This document shows positions 53,401-62,209 of a stretch of DNA of 64,000 nucleotides, piece after piece (positions within the stretch are counted from its first letter, which is position 1; each line of letters opens with the position of its first letter). The position numbers were made by a program, and so were the translations under genes. Origin of the DNA: Phlebotomus papatasi (taxonomy: Eukaryota > Arthropoda > Insecta > Diptera > Psychodidae); NCBI RefSeq assembly GCF_024763615.1, contig NC_077223.1, positions 17,360,001-17,424,000 on the forward strand, written 5' to 3'. The notes under the pieces are model-generated. The model was not told where the DNA came from and made no database searches. It saw only the letters and a list, made by a program, of their open reading frames with translations.

Positions 53401-55901
53401 GTCCAGACGATACAGTCAAGGCTTTGGGCTTGAAGTGGAACCCAAGTGAAGATACATTTTCATTCGATACCATCCCAAGCAATTCCAAGGTCACAAAACG
53501 GATCATTCTATCTGAGATATCCAAGGTCTACGATCCATTGGGTCTGCTCACACCAGTGGTCATCACTGCCAAGATGTTAATGCAGACTCTCTGGCAAACC
53601 AAAATAGACTGGGATAATGATATCGAAGATCCAGATATTCTTCAACGATGGACAGAATATCAACAGAGCATTCGTGATATTTCTCAAATATCCATACCAC
53701 GATGCATCACACCACACTCAGCAACACACACAACGCAGTTGATTGCTTTTTCTGATGCCTCAATCAAGGGTTACGCGGCATGCATATACATACGCACAGT
53801 GACACCAGATGGCGAAGAGAGTTGCAGACTTCTGTGCGCAAAGAGCAGGGTAGCTCCAATCAAACAAGTCACTATCCCTCGCTTAGAGTTGTGTGGAGCA
53901 GTGCTCGCAGTGAAACTAATTCGTGTCGTACAACAATCTCTGACTTGCAAAATTGATTCCATCCATGCATACACGGATTCCATGATTGTTCTTCACTGGT
54001 TAGCTGCCGAAAATCCACGAAAATGGAAGACATTCGTAGCAAATAGAGTGTCAGACATTCAGGGAACGCTATCAAGAGAACATTGGGATTATGTTCCTTC
54101 AGAACACAATCCTGCGGACATTGCGTCCAGAGGTACTACAGCCAGCGAACTTGCAAATCATTCACTTTGGTGGAATGGACCCGATCTCAGTGTGTGTGGT
54201 ATTCAGGAGTTTCAAGAGCGCTTTCCAGAGGACGAAGTGGAACTCGAACAACGGGTCTTCCTCACCACGAAGAAGAACAACAGATTCTGGGAAATCATCA
54301 ATCAATACTCACGATTCACGAAACTTGTCAGGGTTTTGGCTTACTGCAAAAGGTTCATTCATAACAAGTTTCTCTGCAAGCGGGACAATTCTGAAAGAAT
54401 CACTGGGCCACTGACAGTTGACGAATTACACAATACGAAGTTACAAATCATCAAGGCTTCCCAGCAACGATCCTTCCCAGAAGACATTCATCACTTGAAA
54501 CAAGGCAAAGAGCTCTCAAAAGCATCACGCATCAAGAGTCTCGCCCCATTCCTTGACGAAGAAGGAATTCTCAGAGTAGGCGGCAGGATCCACAAGGCGA
54601 ATCTCAACTACGAGCAGAAGCATCAAATCCTTCTTCATGACAAACATCACTTGACGGACTTGATTGCTGAAAAACATCATGCAGAGAATCTCCATGGTGG
54701 TCACCAGCTCGTGTTGGCTTCAATCAGACAGCAGTTTTGGCCACTCAGAGGTCTCGACGTCGTCAAAAGGGCAGCCAGAAAATGCATCACTTGTTTCAAG
54801 TGCAAACCTCAACTCAGTCATCAGCTGATGGGTAACCTTCCAGCAGAAAGGATTCAATACACTCGACCATTCAGCCGTGTTGGAATTGACTTCTGTGGCC
54901 CGTTCTTCATCAAACCACCACTTCGACGGTCTGCTGTGGTCAAGGTCTACGTGGCAGTTTATGTGTGTTTCGTGACCAGAGCCGTTCATCTCGAACTGGT
55001 TCACGATCTCACATCCGAAGCATTCATCGCCTCACTTCGTCGTTTTTGCGCACGCAGGGGTAAACCAAGTGACATCTTTTGTGACAACGCAAAAAACTTC
55101 GTTGGAGCGGCAAAACAAATCTCAGACATTCACCAACTTCTCCGAGACGAGAAGATCCAGACTTCAATCTCAACAGATTCTGCACAGCAAGGAATCCGAT
55201 TTCACTTCATACCTCCACGCAGTCCGCATTTTGGAGGGATTTGGGAAACTGCTGTGAAGAGTTTCAAGTCACACCTGAAAAGAGTTGCTGGAAACGTAGT
55301 TTTTACCTTGGAGTCTCTGGAGACAATCATTGTGGAGATAGAAGCCTGTCTCAATTCACGTCCGTTGTGTCCAATGTCCAACGATCCCCAGGACTTTACA
55401 GCGCTCACACCAGGGCACTTTATAGTTGGGACAGCACTCAATACCTTACCTAGCCAGGACTTGACTCACATTCAACAAAACCGGCTCTCCAAATGGCGTG
55501 TGAACGAGCAAATCCTTCAACACTTTTGGAAGCGCTGGCATCGAGAAATCCTCACTTCTATGCAACAGCGTAAGAAGTGGCAACAGGAACGTCCAAACAT
55601 CGAGAAAGGGGACCTCGTCATCATTCAAGAGGACAACATTCCACCTTTGAAGTGGCCTCTAGGAAGAGTTGTCGACGTCCACCCGGGAGCGGACAACAGA
55701 GTTCGCGTTGCTACAGTCCAGACACAGGATGGAATTTACAAGAGGGCCATCACCCGTCTTGCGGTTCTACCTACAGGACAAGAAGGTCTGGAGTCTGAAC
55801 ACAGTCCAGAAGGGGCAGGATGGTACCGTACTGACGGTTGCCATTTGAATGGTTCATCCGAAATGGCGGATTCCGAAGCGGCGAATTTCGGAAGCGACTG
55901 A
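50451..55901 (+). CDS. BEL/Pao retrotransposon gag-pol polyprotein, intact
   Basis: A single 1816-codon frame without interruption, full length for BEL/Pao. Order: a coiled N-terminal gag region; a DUF1759-like gag domain (about 140-300, LPELTTQTFSGEYADWESF); a Cys/His zinc-binding segment from Cys363 (CKICAQVRHSVFNC, CTNCFRASHTVESC); an aspartic protease of the DUF1758 type around Asp517 (YDSCSQPNL, DSC in place of D(S/T)G, as is common in this family); reverse transcriptase with YVDD at 924-927; Pao-type peptidase A17/RNase H regions; an integrase zinc domain (HHAENLHGGH...CITCFKC, about 1400-1450); an integrase core with Asp1480, Asp1545 and Glu1599; and a C-terminal DUF5641-like part. The last 27 codons and the stop lie inside the 3' LTR. 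All catalytic residues I can see are retained, so the copy may still be competent (inference). It lies antisense to its host gene. Confidence 0.95.
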   Translation: MAEKGAAQRQPNLKQLHRERGRVKGRLTRIETYLNSNRELFTQEVLSVHEENLHHIRDDFKAVQKQIYNTIPDEELDTEEAEEDAFDDRMISATAKIRQMLKHITKHTTQSTGESSQADERLLQVLEVLANKESEPKSRMKLPELTTQTFSGEYADWESFRDVFLCNIHNNSSLSDVQKFQYLKGLLVGKAKSAIKHLKVTNDNYKQAWQVLERRFSKKQNTVEEFIHLFISQPTLKRQDYKSLRQMYDVALEVINGLNALNCEERDVWLIYIYLNKMDDETKLLWARENKRSEIPTFDKFLEFLDEHCNSLESIQLKPGDSSQLNQQKTADSKGAKPKQQIKAANEKPHSQKSFAIRDSPTCKICAQVRHSVFNCPKFIGVDPQQRLQLVQGARLCTNCFRASHTVESCKSSSCRQCHLLHNTLLHDAFSTNVPAVHKQTVPAEEVPKAVEKQQQSTVPPSQAVDKQATKTSMVLASTMQTSDNSDHTQKEILLPTISLLVMGADRRFYKCRTFYDSCSQPNLITKRFAERAFLQLQTTSLHPLRGVTPHPMEVQHTVTAAIYTKEKKFIASVDFVVVDEIADVQPTALIDVSTLIPSNIQLADPDFNIPGRVDMLLGAQLFWKTLRQGNFGESPEFRETAFGYIVSGTVPVSTNSEACYNVCFLTKQADPLQQQLEKFWTIEEAEEPQTVLSSEEQLCEKHFLENTTRDEHGRFIVRLPTRDNLHSIGDSKQTAFKRFLCVERRLQRNPALKEKYVEFMREYESLGHMRPAPTSYTSNQPEIYLPHHAVVKTSSKTTPVRVVFDASARSSTNISLNSTLMVGPKTQEDLFQILLRFRQHTVAVKADIRKMFRQVRVHEDDQNMQRILWRESPDKPIISYLLQTVTYGTASASYLSTRCMQQLIQEDGDDFPLAKEAAARDFYVDDFMSGQDSVDNAMELCAQVHSLMKQGGFELTKWMSSHQEVIQQFPHQDHEIETSLGLSPDDTVKALGLKWNPSEDTFSFDTIPSNSKVTKRIILSEISKVYDPLGLLTPVVITAKMLMQTLWQTKIDWDNDIEDPDILQRWTEYQQSIRDISQISIPRCITPHSATHTTQLIAFSDASIKGYAACIYIRTVTPDGEESCRLLCAKSRVAPIKQVTIPRLELCGAVLAVKLIRVVQQSLTCKIDSIHAYTDSMIVLHWLAAENPRKWKTFVANRVSDIQGTLSREHWDYVPSEHNPADIASRGTTASELANHSLWWNGPDLSVCGIQEFQERFPEDEVELEQRVFLTTKKNNRFWEIINQYSRFTKLVRVLAYCKRFIHNKFLCKRDNSERITGPLTVDELHNTKLQIIKASQQRSFPEDIHHLKQGKELSKASRIKSLAPFLDEEGILRVGGRIHKANLNYEQKHQILLHDKHHLTDLIAEKHHAENLHGGHQLVLASIRQQFWPLRGLDVVKRAARKCITCFKCKPQLSHQLMGNLPAERIQYTRPFSRVGIDFCGPFFIKPPLRRSAVVKVYVAVYVCFVTRAVHLELVHDLTSEAFIASLRRFCARRGKPSDIFCDNAKNFVGAAKQISDIHQLLRDEKIQTSISTDSAQQGIRFHFIPPRSPHFGGIWETAVKSFKSHLKRVAGNVVFTLESLETIIVEIEACLNSRPLCPMSNDPQDFTALTPGHFIVGTALNTLPSQDLTHIQQNRLSKWRVNEQILQHFWKRWHREILTSMQQRKKWQQERPNIEKGDLVIIQEDNIPPLKWPLGRVVDVHPGADNRVRVATVQTQDGIYKRAITRLAVLPTGQEGLESEHSPEGAGWYRTDGCHLNGSSEMADSEAANFGSD
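55808..55820 (+). promoter_or_regulatory. Polypurine tract of BEL/Pao element
   Basis: AGAAGGGGCAGGA directly abuts the TGG of the 3' LTR and is also read as codons of the polyprotein. This is the expected plus-strand primer position. Confidence 0.7.
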
Positions 55902-56237
55902 CTTCACGCCATTCATTTTTTTTTGTCGTCACCCTTTTGAGCGGTCTGTCATCGAGGCGTCAGTGAAATTTTTCTCAGTCCGTGAATTATCTAATTTCTT
56001 GAGTTATTTTGTCGTATCTTGTGAATAAAATCAGTTGTTAAAGTAGACAAGAACGCGTTTATCGTCAAGCCGTTGCAGGAACTGGAAGGAATCGCGAATC
56101 TGGTCATTTCTCGCCAGATTCTAATCATCTTCTCTTCATTCCTCCAAACAGGTACATTCATTCCCACCAAAGGGTCAATCATTTCACCATATATATCCTC
56201 ATCACACCTTTTGTTACCATCACAGGTAAACACACCA
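55821..56237 (+). repeat. 3' LTR of BEL/Pao element
   Basis: 417 bp, TGGTACCG...CACACCA, the same as the 5' LTR. It is followed by TATAG (56238-56242), the target-site duplication. Codes for the last residues of the polyprotein at its left end. Confidence 0.95.
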
Positions 56238-56242
56238 TATAG

Positions 56243-57681
56243 AATTACATTTATTCTATGAAAAGTATTCAAGGTAATTTCAGTCTTCAATGTGCGCATG
56301 AGCATAGAACAACTCTAATGATTATTTTTAAATTTTAATCCTTCTTTTCATTATAAGGGAAAGTAAGAACTTATAATAGAAAACTCATCAAAAAGTTCTT
56401 TAGGGAAAAATACTCATTTGAATATGTTTGATAAATAGCACTCTTAAAGTTAGACTTTAAAGTTATTATTATTCCATCACATAAAAAGAACTATTAAGAT
56501 GATCCCTTATATTTTGAATTTTATATTAAATCTATATTTCACTAAATATTGTTTTATTTTGCAAATATTTTATTTTTAATTCTTTTATCAAAAGGAAATG
56601 AAATTGCCAACATCACAAGCTTTCATTTATGTAATTTGAATTAATTAATTAATTGATGTGTTTTAATTAAATCTACCTTTAATATCGTTCTTAAATAAAA
56701 CGTTCTACTATGATTATTTTTTCTGATAATTACATTATTAAATCTAATAGGAGCTATAATTAACCATTATTAAAGGGAGCACCGGGTTTTAATGTCAACT
56801 GACTAAAAAAAGTTAAAAGAGGGACAAACGCATCCCACTTCTGGTTACCCCCGCTAATTTAATAATTTTATAATTGAATTTTATACAAAATTTGTCAACA
56901 GCATCGATAATATATAGTTTTAAATATTGAACCTATTTTTCGCAACAATCTCATGCAAAGTTATTTCGCTCAACTTATAGTGCAATTAATTAAAAACTAG
57001 AAATTAAATCAACTTATTTGGTAGTTCCTGTCATTTTCCAAAAATATGAAATACCTATTTTAGAACAAATTCCCTAAAGATAACTAAGAAAATATCTTTT
57101 AAAACTTACATGAAACATGCATAAATGTTAAGATTCTTCTTTAAATCGATTGGGAGACTATCAACATAATTTTCATTTACATTCCCAATCAACATTCAGC
57201 CGCAAGAAGAAGCCCCTAAACTTCTAGTAGAGATTAGTCAAAATCTCATAGTTTTACTTTGTTTCTGGTTTAATAAAGTCAATTAAGAGATATTTTTCAC
57301 TTGGATAATATAATTATCTCCTTTTTTATATAAGATGATAAGCACTGAAACAGACTTTTCCGTGGCGGGATAAAACTATTGATGATTTTTCACTAATACA
57401 TGGATAATTGTTAGATGAAAAAATACTATTGATATTCCAAGCAATTTTGCCATTCGGATGAATAATTTGTGAAATAGATTTTTTCAGGATGTTTCCATTA
57501 ATTTTGCCGCAATTACGAAAATGTCATAAAAAAGTCGACTAAAGCCTTTTTCTTTAGCTTTAAGTGACATATTTAGCTTCAGAGGGCTTCAATGTATCAA
57601 GCGAAACAATATTTGGTATCTCCAGTTTAAAGTTTCGTCTGGAAAACTGGTGGCAATTAACATCCCAAAAGTGGCTATATC
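56243..57681 (-). other. Intron 1 DNA; no gene recognised
   Basis: AT-rich, continuing from the pre-insertion flank at 49728. Nothing exon-like or repeat-delimited was found. Confidence 0.5.
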
Positions 57682-57683
57682 TA

Positions 57684-57902
57684 CCCAGGCCGGGGCAAGT
57701 GTAGCCAATGTGTCATACTTTTTTCATTATCCTCTCTAGAAAAAGTCAAGGATTTTAGAGCTTTGAACTACACTGTTTCATACAGCCAATATCCTAATGC
57801 TACTTATGAAACATAAAAATATTAGACAAACGTTATCATTTTTTCACAAATAATGCGCGAAAAAAAGCCTCATTTGCTGGCTAAAAGTACCCCGGTCTCC
57901 CC
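57684..57902. mobile_element. TA-flanked degenerate MITE, 219 bp
   Basis: The right end inverse GGGGAGACCGGGGTACTTTT, then AGCCAGC pairs imperfectly with the left CCCAGGCCGGGGCAAGTGTA, then GCCAATG. TA on both sides. The terminus GGGGAGAC is shared with the 25300-26178 family. Confidence 0.6.
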
Positions 57903-58012
57903 TATTGTGGGATTCCTATAATAGTTTACATTCCAACATTTTTTCGAATTGTATTATAAAATGTAAAATTTCAAGACAGTGTTGTGCTAAGATTCACAAA
58001 TTACTTCAAATA

Positions 58013-58339
58013 CGGTAAAATGAGGTAATCTGTAACATTTAAGATTTCCTCACGATCTAGGACAAGCTGTCTGAATTAAATTCAGGATCTTGTCTTGGGG
58101 CACCTTGGGATCTGCGAACATCTACTTCAACCTTGATATTCTGGCCCCGCGACCCCAATAGGGATAGGGAGTTGAAAACAATAATGATGATGATAATGAA
58201 ATTTCCTCACTCTTTCAGTTGAGGAAAGAGACAAAGAAGATCATGAAATAGAAAAAAAGGAACAGTTTTCTTAGTATTTATTTTTGTACATCTAAAACTG
58301 CAAGTATATCTCAAAATTCCAAATGACCTAATTTTACCC
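58013..58339. mobile_element. TA-flanked TIR element related to the split element at 20096
   Basis: CGGTAAAATGAGGTAATCTG at the left; ATGACCTAATTTTACCC at the right, TA on both sides. The right half (CTTTCAGTTGAGGAAAGAGA, then AAACTGCAAGTATATCTCAA) matches 20155-20280. An unrelated GC-rich part (58090-58165, CTTGGGGCACCTTGGGATCT...CCCCGCGACCCCAATAGGGA) with a TGATGATGATAATGA tail looks like a further small insert. Confidence 0.6.
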
Positions 58340-58427
58340 TAACTAGGACCCCAAAACAACTTTTTAACTACTAATTTAGTAAACAGAACAAATAAGGACA
58401 TCAATGGATCATTAACAAACGATTTAA

Positions 58428-59624
58428 CACTAAACCAACCGACTTTTTTTGGTCGTTTTTCGGTCAAATGACAAACTGCGGTAAGGTAGGATACTCAACA
58501 AATTTGTCTTGGAAAAGAGCAAAAAATTAAAATTTGAACACTGAAAAATATGCTACACGCATATTTTAAAAAATTCATAAAGTTTGATAGGGACATTGTA
58601 CCGTTTAACTCTTCCACATCATTAGGATCATATATGACCCGGGGAAAATTTTTTTTTGACTATTTACATTAATTTAAATCTATCGGTTTGTGCACGACAT
58701 CATAATAGAAGGATGTAAGATTCTTGGCTAATTTTCTCAAGACTCCAGATATTCAAGAAAAGAAAATATTTGAGATCAAAAATCACGAATTTCGAACTTT
58801 GTGAAATGACTTTTCTTTTTCAAAATTTTTTATATTCATTTATTTTTTTCAGCAAACACAAAATAGAATATCCAAAGATTGTATATTGCATATTTTGATA
58901 TAATAAACTACTCTCAATTTTCCAGAAAAGTGCGTAGAATTTTCCGGGTCATATATGACCCTATTGTCGGCAAGGGTAAAAGTTTATGAAAGTGTTTTCG
59001 TGCCAACAATGTAGTTGGGACAGTTGGGACATTGTTTTTCTTTGTGAAATCCAGAAGAAAAATATCTTGCTCCTGGACATTTCATCTTATATCTGATGAA
59101 TTATTACATATTTTGCAATATTTTAAAGTATTCTGCAAGCGTCTCATATTGTGCAATTGTATTGTGTGTGATAAATATGTAGATAAGTTTATTTTTGCCA
59201 AATACCACTCAAAATATTGTGACAGTGACTGTTCAAGGGATTACCAGGAAGATTCCTTGAATACCAAAGGGTACATTGTTCATCAAAACAATCCAGTTTG
59301 CCATGGTTTTAGCCAAAATAATAACTTCAAGCAAAAAAAAAACTCTTAGAAAGCCCGTGATATATAATAGATTTTGAAAATGGTACGTACACTTCCGTTG
59401 AGGATAATAGGGTCATACATATATGACCCGGAGTTTTTCCGAGTTTTCACGCAATGGAAAATTTTTTTCCTCTCAGAACTATTATATTTGATCATAAAGC
59501 ATTAGGAAAAACTCAATTTTACATGAATTCACTTGCTGAATAAAAGTGTGACGCGAAAGAGTTAAAATATGTGTTAATTTTAAACAGGTCAATTTGACCG
59601 GGTCTTGGTAGGTTTAGTTTAGTG
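58428..59624. mobile_element. TTAA-flanked CACTAAACCAACC element with nested element
   Basis: CACTAAACCAACCGAC at the left and GGTAGGTTTAGTTTAGTG at the right, both with TTAA outside. Most of its length is the inner TTAA element at 58609-59561. The outer parts have FACING GGTCAAATGAC/GGTCAATTTGACC words. Confidence 0.75.
58609..59561. mobile_element. TTAA-flanked element with GGGTCATATATGACCC palindromes
   Basis: CTCTTCCACATC at the left, GACGCGAAAGAG at the right, TTAA outside both. The palindrome GGGTCATATATGACCC is perfect at 58946-58961, and close variants sit near each end (about 58627 and 59410). An open frame at 59032-59349 (about 105 codons, Cys-rich: CNCIVCDKY, KYCDSDC) could be the relic of a transposase zinc-binding tail, but it has no ATG in good context and no catalytic domain around it. 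Confidence 0.7.
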
Positions 59625-59671
59625 TTAAAAACATAAAAGTCGCACATATCGTGATTTTTATGGCAAAAAAC

Positions 59672-59922
59672 TAACGATCAGTAAAAAGTTCTAAATGGGC
59701 AGTAAAAAATTAAAAATGAGCAGTAAAATATCTAATTATGATCAGTAAAAACCTTAAAATCTTTACAAAAATGGACCTAATTTATATATTTAACATTTAA
59801 TATAGTTCCATATAAAGTATAAAGCCCTTTATTTTCCCTTTGCCAAGATTTGGACGAAAATATCACTGTTTCAAATTTTTTTGTTACTGATCAATTTTAA
59901 CTTTTTACTGCTCATTTATTCA
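59672..59922. mobile_element. Small Foldback-like element with GATCAGTAAAAA arms
   Basis: Left arm: about four units of (G/A)(A/G)(T/G)CAGTAAAAA at 59678-59755. Right arm: two or three inverted units (TTACTGATCAATTTTAACTT, then TTTACTGCTCATT) at 59883-59922. The unit and the arm orientation are those of the larger structure at 39218-40092. Confidence 0.6.
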
Positions 59923-60606
59923 ATGCCGATTTTTATTAGCAAATGTACTAATCGGATATTGAATATTTCACTAAAAAAAAGGATTTATTGATACTATTTT
60001 AAAAACTGAATTATTCTTTAAATGTTTATAATTTAAAACATCATATTTAGAGCTTAATAATTATCACTAAAAAGGTGAAGAAAGCAAGAAAGTGAAAGAA
60101 ATTGTCTCCAGAAAAATTGGCAGTACAATTGCTGATACAAGCGACGAAATTGTAAAATGTTGCGAAAGTTTTCTCTAAAAATATCGGTTTATTCGCGAAT
60201 TATACCACACAAGAATAAAAATAATTAAAATGAATCTCTGTATCAAAAAAACATCCAATAAAAATAAATTATCAATGGTGTTACCAATGATATTTCAATA
60301 AATAGCACATATGTTCTTTCATCGATGGGAAAATATAAATTGTGTAAAGTTACCCTTAGAAAATCGATAAAGCAAAAGACATTGTAGATTTTGAGAAATA
60401 TTGTGACGCACAAGATGCAGGATGTTGGAAAATATTTGCAATATTGTAACATTAGAATGGATGTATTTGCAAGGAAAACAGCCAAATTGCGCATTTAACT
60501 GGATTGCATTTTCAGGAAGTGTGACTAGGGTAGGGTGTAAAAGGTGGCGAGGATGAGAAAAAGAAAGATAGCTGGGAGGAAGAATTTATATATATGGGAG
60601 ACTCAC

Positions 60607-62146
60607 CAGAAATATTGTTGACTTCACAGCTGTGTTCAATGAGTGAATCCAGAAGTTCAGCACCAGTCATCGTATTTTCTCCACACTGATCCGTTAGATC
60701 GAGATCCTCCGAATTGGTCACAGCAATCTCCCTTATTGTCTCAATCAACTCCGTGGTTACGTTGAGATTGTCAGTGAAGGATTCTTGCTTGAAATTCTGC
60801 TGGGCGTCGTCTTCGCCAGTGATACCCTTACACATAAACGGTAGGTACTTTTCCTCACTCTCTTCCACCTTCTTAGCACCCTCAATCTCTACACTATCCT
60901 GATTGCATTGATTGCCACTAGTGCTCCCAATGCTGTCCACTGTATCGAGAAGAATGTGTGTGTCTTGAAATAAAGATGGTTCCTCTTGATTGTCCTTGCA
61001 GGAATTTTGCACACAATTCACGACTGTATCCACCTCAAATGTCTCATAAACTGACTCACTGAGAATATGTGTTTGCTGTTCATTCTCATGTGATATGTCG
61101 TGAATTGCATTAATGTAGTGTTCTTGCTCTTGCATCTGCTGCATTTCGACTACATCATTCTGTTGCATTGTCGATACATCCTCGCATCTCGCCTTAGTCT
61201 CACTTGTGCAAACGGGTGCCCTATCATTCATCTCACTTGTCTCCTCAAATCTCCCAATAGATGCCAATGTCTCCAACTTTTCTCCACTCTCCAGCACATG
61301 CGCACCATCATCCTTCTTCTTCCCATCCATATACTCAGCAGCCTCATCCTCCAGAAATGACGCTATTATTTCTGCCTCCTCATCATACACTTTCTCCTGT
61401 TTCCTCTTCTTCTGCTTCTTCTCCTTCCTGTGCTTCTTCCTCCTGTCTCGTCTACCCTCATCGGATTTCTTCTTTTTCTTCTTGTGCTTCTTCGTTCCAT
61501 CCTGGGAACCATTGCACTGTGTCCTCGGTGTGGCCTTCCACGTACCATTGGCCGTCTTGGTCAATCGTATACGATTTCTTTTGTCATAATCCTCACATCT
61601 CACACTAACAATTTCCGTGTCATTCTGAATGACCCAGAGGAAGACAGGATTGACACTGGGCATATCATGTCCATTGTATGCCTCAGTATCCTTTCCTGTC
61701 ACATTGCTTGAGCTCTTCTCACTACACTTTCCACCATTTCTCACAGATGTTTTCCCATCAACACATCCATTTTGATGATCAACCTTCTTCACCTCAACAG
61801 CCTCTTCTTCCTGCACCTCATCTCTCAAAGATCCATCATACAAGGAGTCTTTTTCCTCGTCGAACATTTGTGTGGTCCTCTGGCAAATTTCCATGGGATT
61901 GTGTGTCCAAGACTGTGAACTATCTGCCTTGACATCGTGATATCCATTGCCATCAGGATTCACTTTTGATGTATTCTTCACCAGTGAACTCTTCCGTATT
62001 GGGATTAGGTCTGGCAGTGGTGGACGTGGGGATTTGCTGCTCTTGTCCAAACATTTGCCAATCCCCACGCAATTATCCTTCTCTACCAATCTATTTCGTG
62101 AATTTTCATACAAATTCCATCGTACGCCGATTTTCTCGGCGCTCAT
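60607..62146 (-). CDS. First coding exon of CtBP-motif nuclear protein gene
   Basis: The ATG at 62146 has an in-frame TGA 15 bases upstream, which supports this start. The exon encodes 513 residues plus one base, ending at a consensus donor CTG|GTGAGT (60606/60607). Residues past that point in the raw frame are intronic. Visible parts: a polar N-terminus; a conserved-looking segment at 167-209 (PVFLWVIQNDTEIV, CEDYDKRNRIRLTKTANG, WKATPRTQ); a strongly basic Lys/Arg tract at 219-252, probably a nuclear localisation signal; then an acidic Glu/Asp/Gln-rich half. Phase 1 at the donor fits the acceptor of 42838-45052, giving Gly at the junction (NNISG-HIDD). The predicted three-exon protein is about 1273 residues. 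I do not recognise the family; no zinc finger or enzyme domain is evident. Intron 1 is 15.5 kb and holds the BEL/Pao element. Confidence 0.8.
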
Positions 62147-62153
62147 ATCGTCA

Positions 62154-62165
62154 TCATTTCAGGAT
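62154..62165 (-). promoter_or_regulatory. Short upstream ORF overlapping the start codon
   Basis: On the minus strand ATGATGACGATATGA precedes and overlaps the main ATG: a 4-codon uORF whose TGA shares bases with the start (ATGA). Span about 62143-62157. If included in the mRNA it could lower initiation or allow re-initiation; whether it is transcribed is unknown. Confidence 0.35.
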
Positions 62166-62196
62166 GAGACTCTCACTTGAATCCCAATAAGATCCC

Positions 62197-62203
62197 TATA
62201 TAT
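62197..62203 (-). promoter_or_regulatory. Candidate TATA box of the minus-strand gene
   Basis: ATATATAGGG on the minus strand lies about 50 bases upstream of the ATG, which would give a 5' leader of only about 20 bases. AT-rich chance matches are common here, and a distal promoter with an upstream non-coding exon is equally possible. Confidence 0.25.
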
Positions 62204-62209
62204 GTCTTA

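Noticed and set aside
60512..60606. C-terminal tail of the 544-codon frame after residue 513
   Set aside because: It follows a consensus GTGAGT donor and encodes Ser/Phe/Pro low-complexity sequence; intronic read-through.
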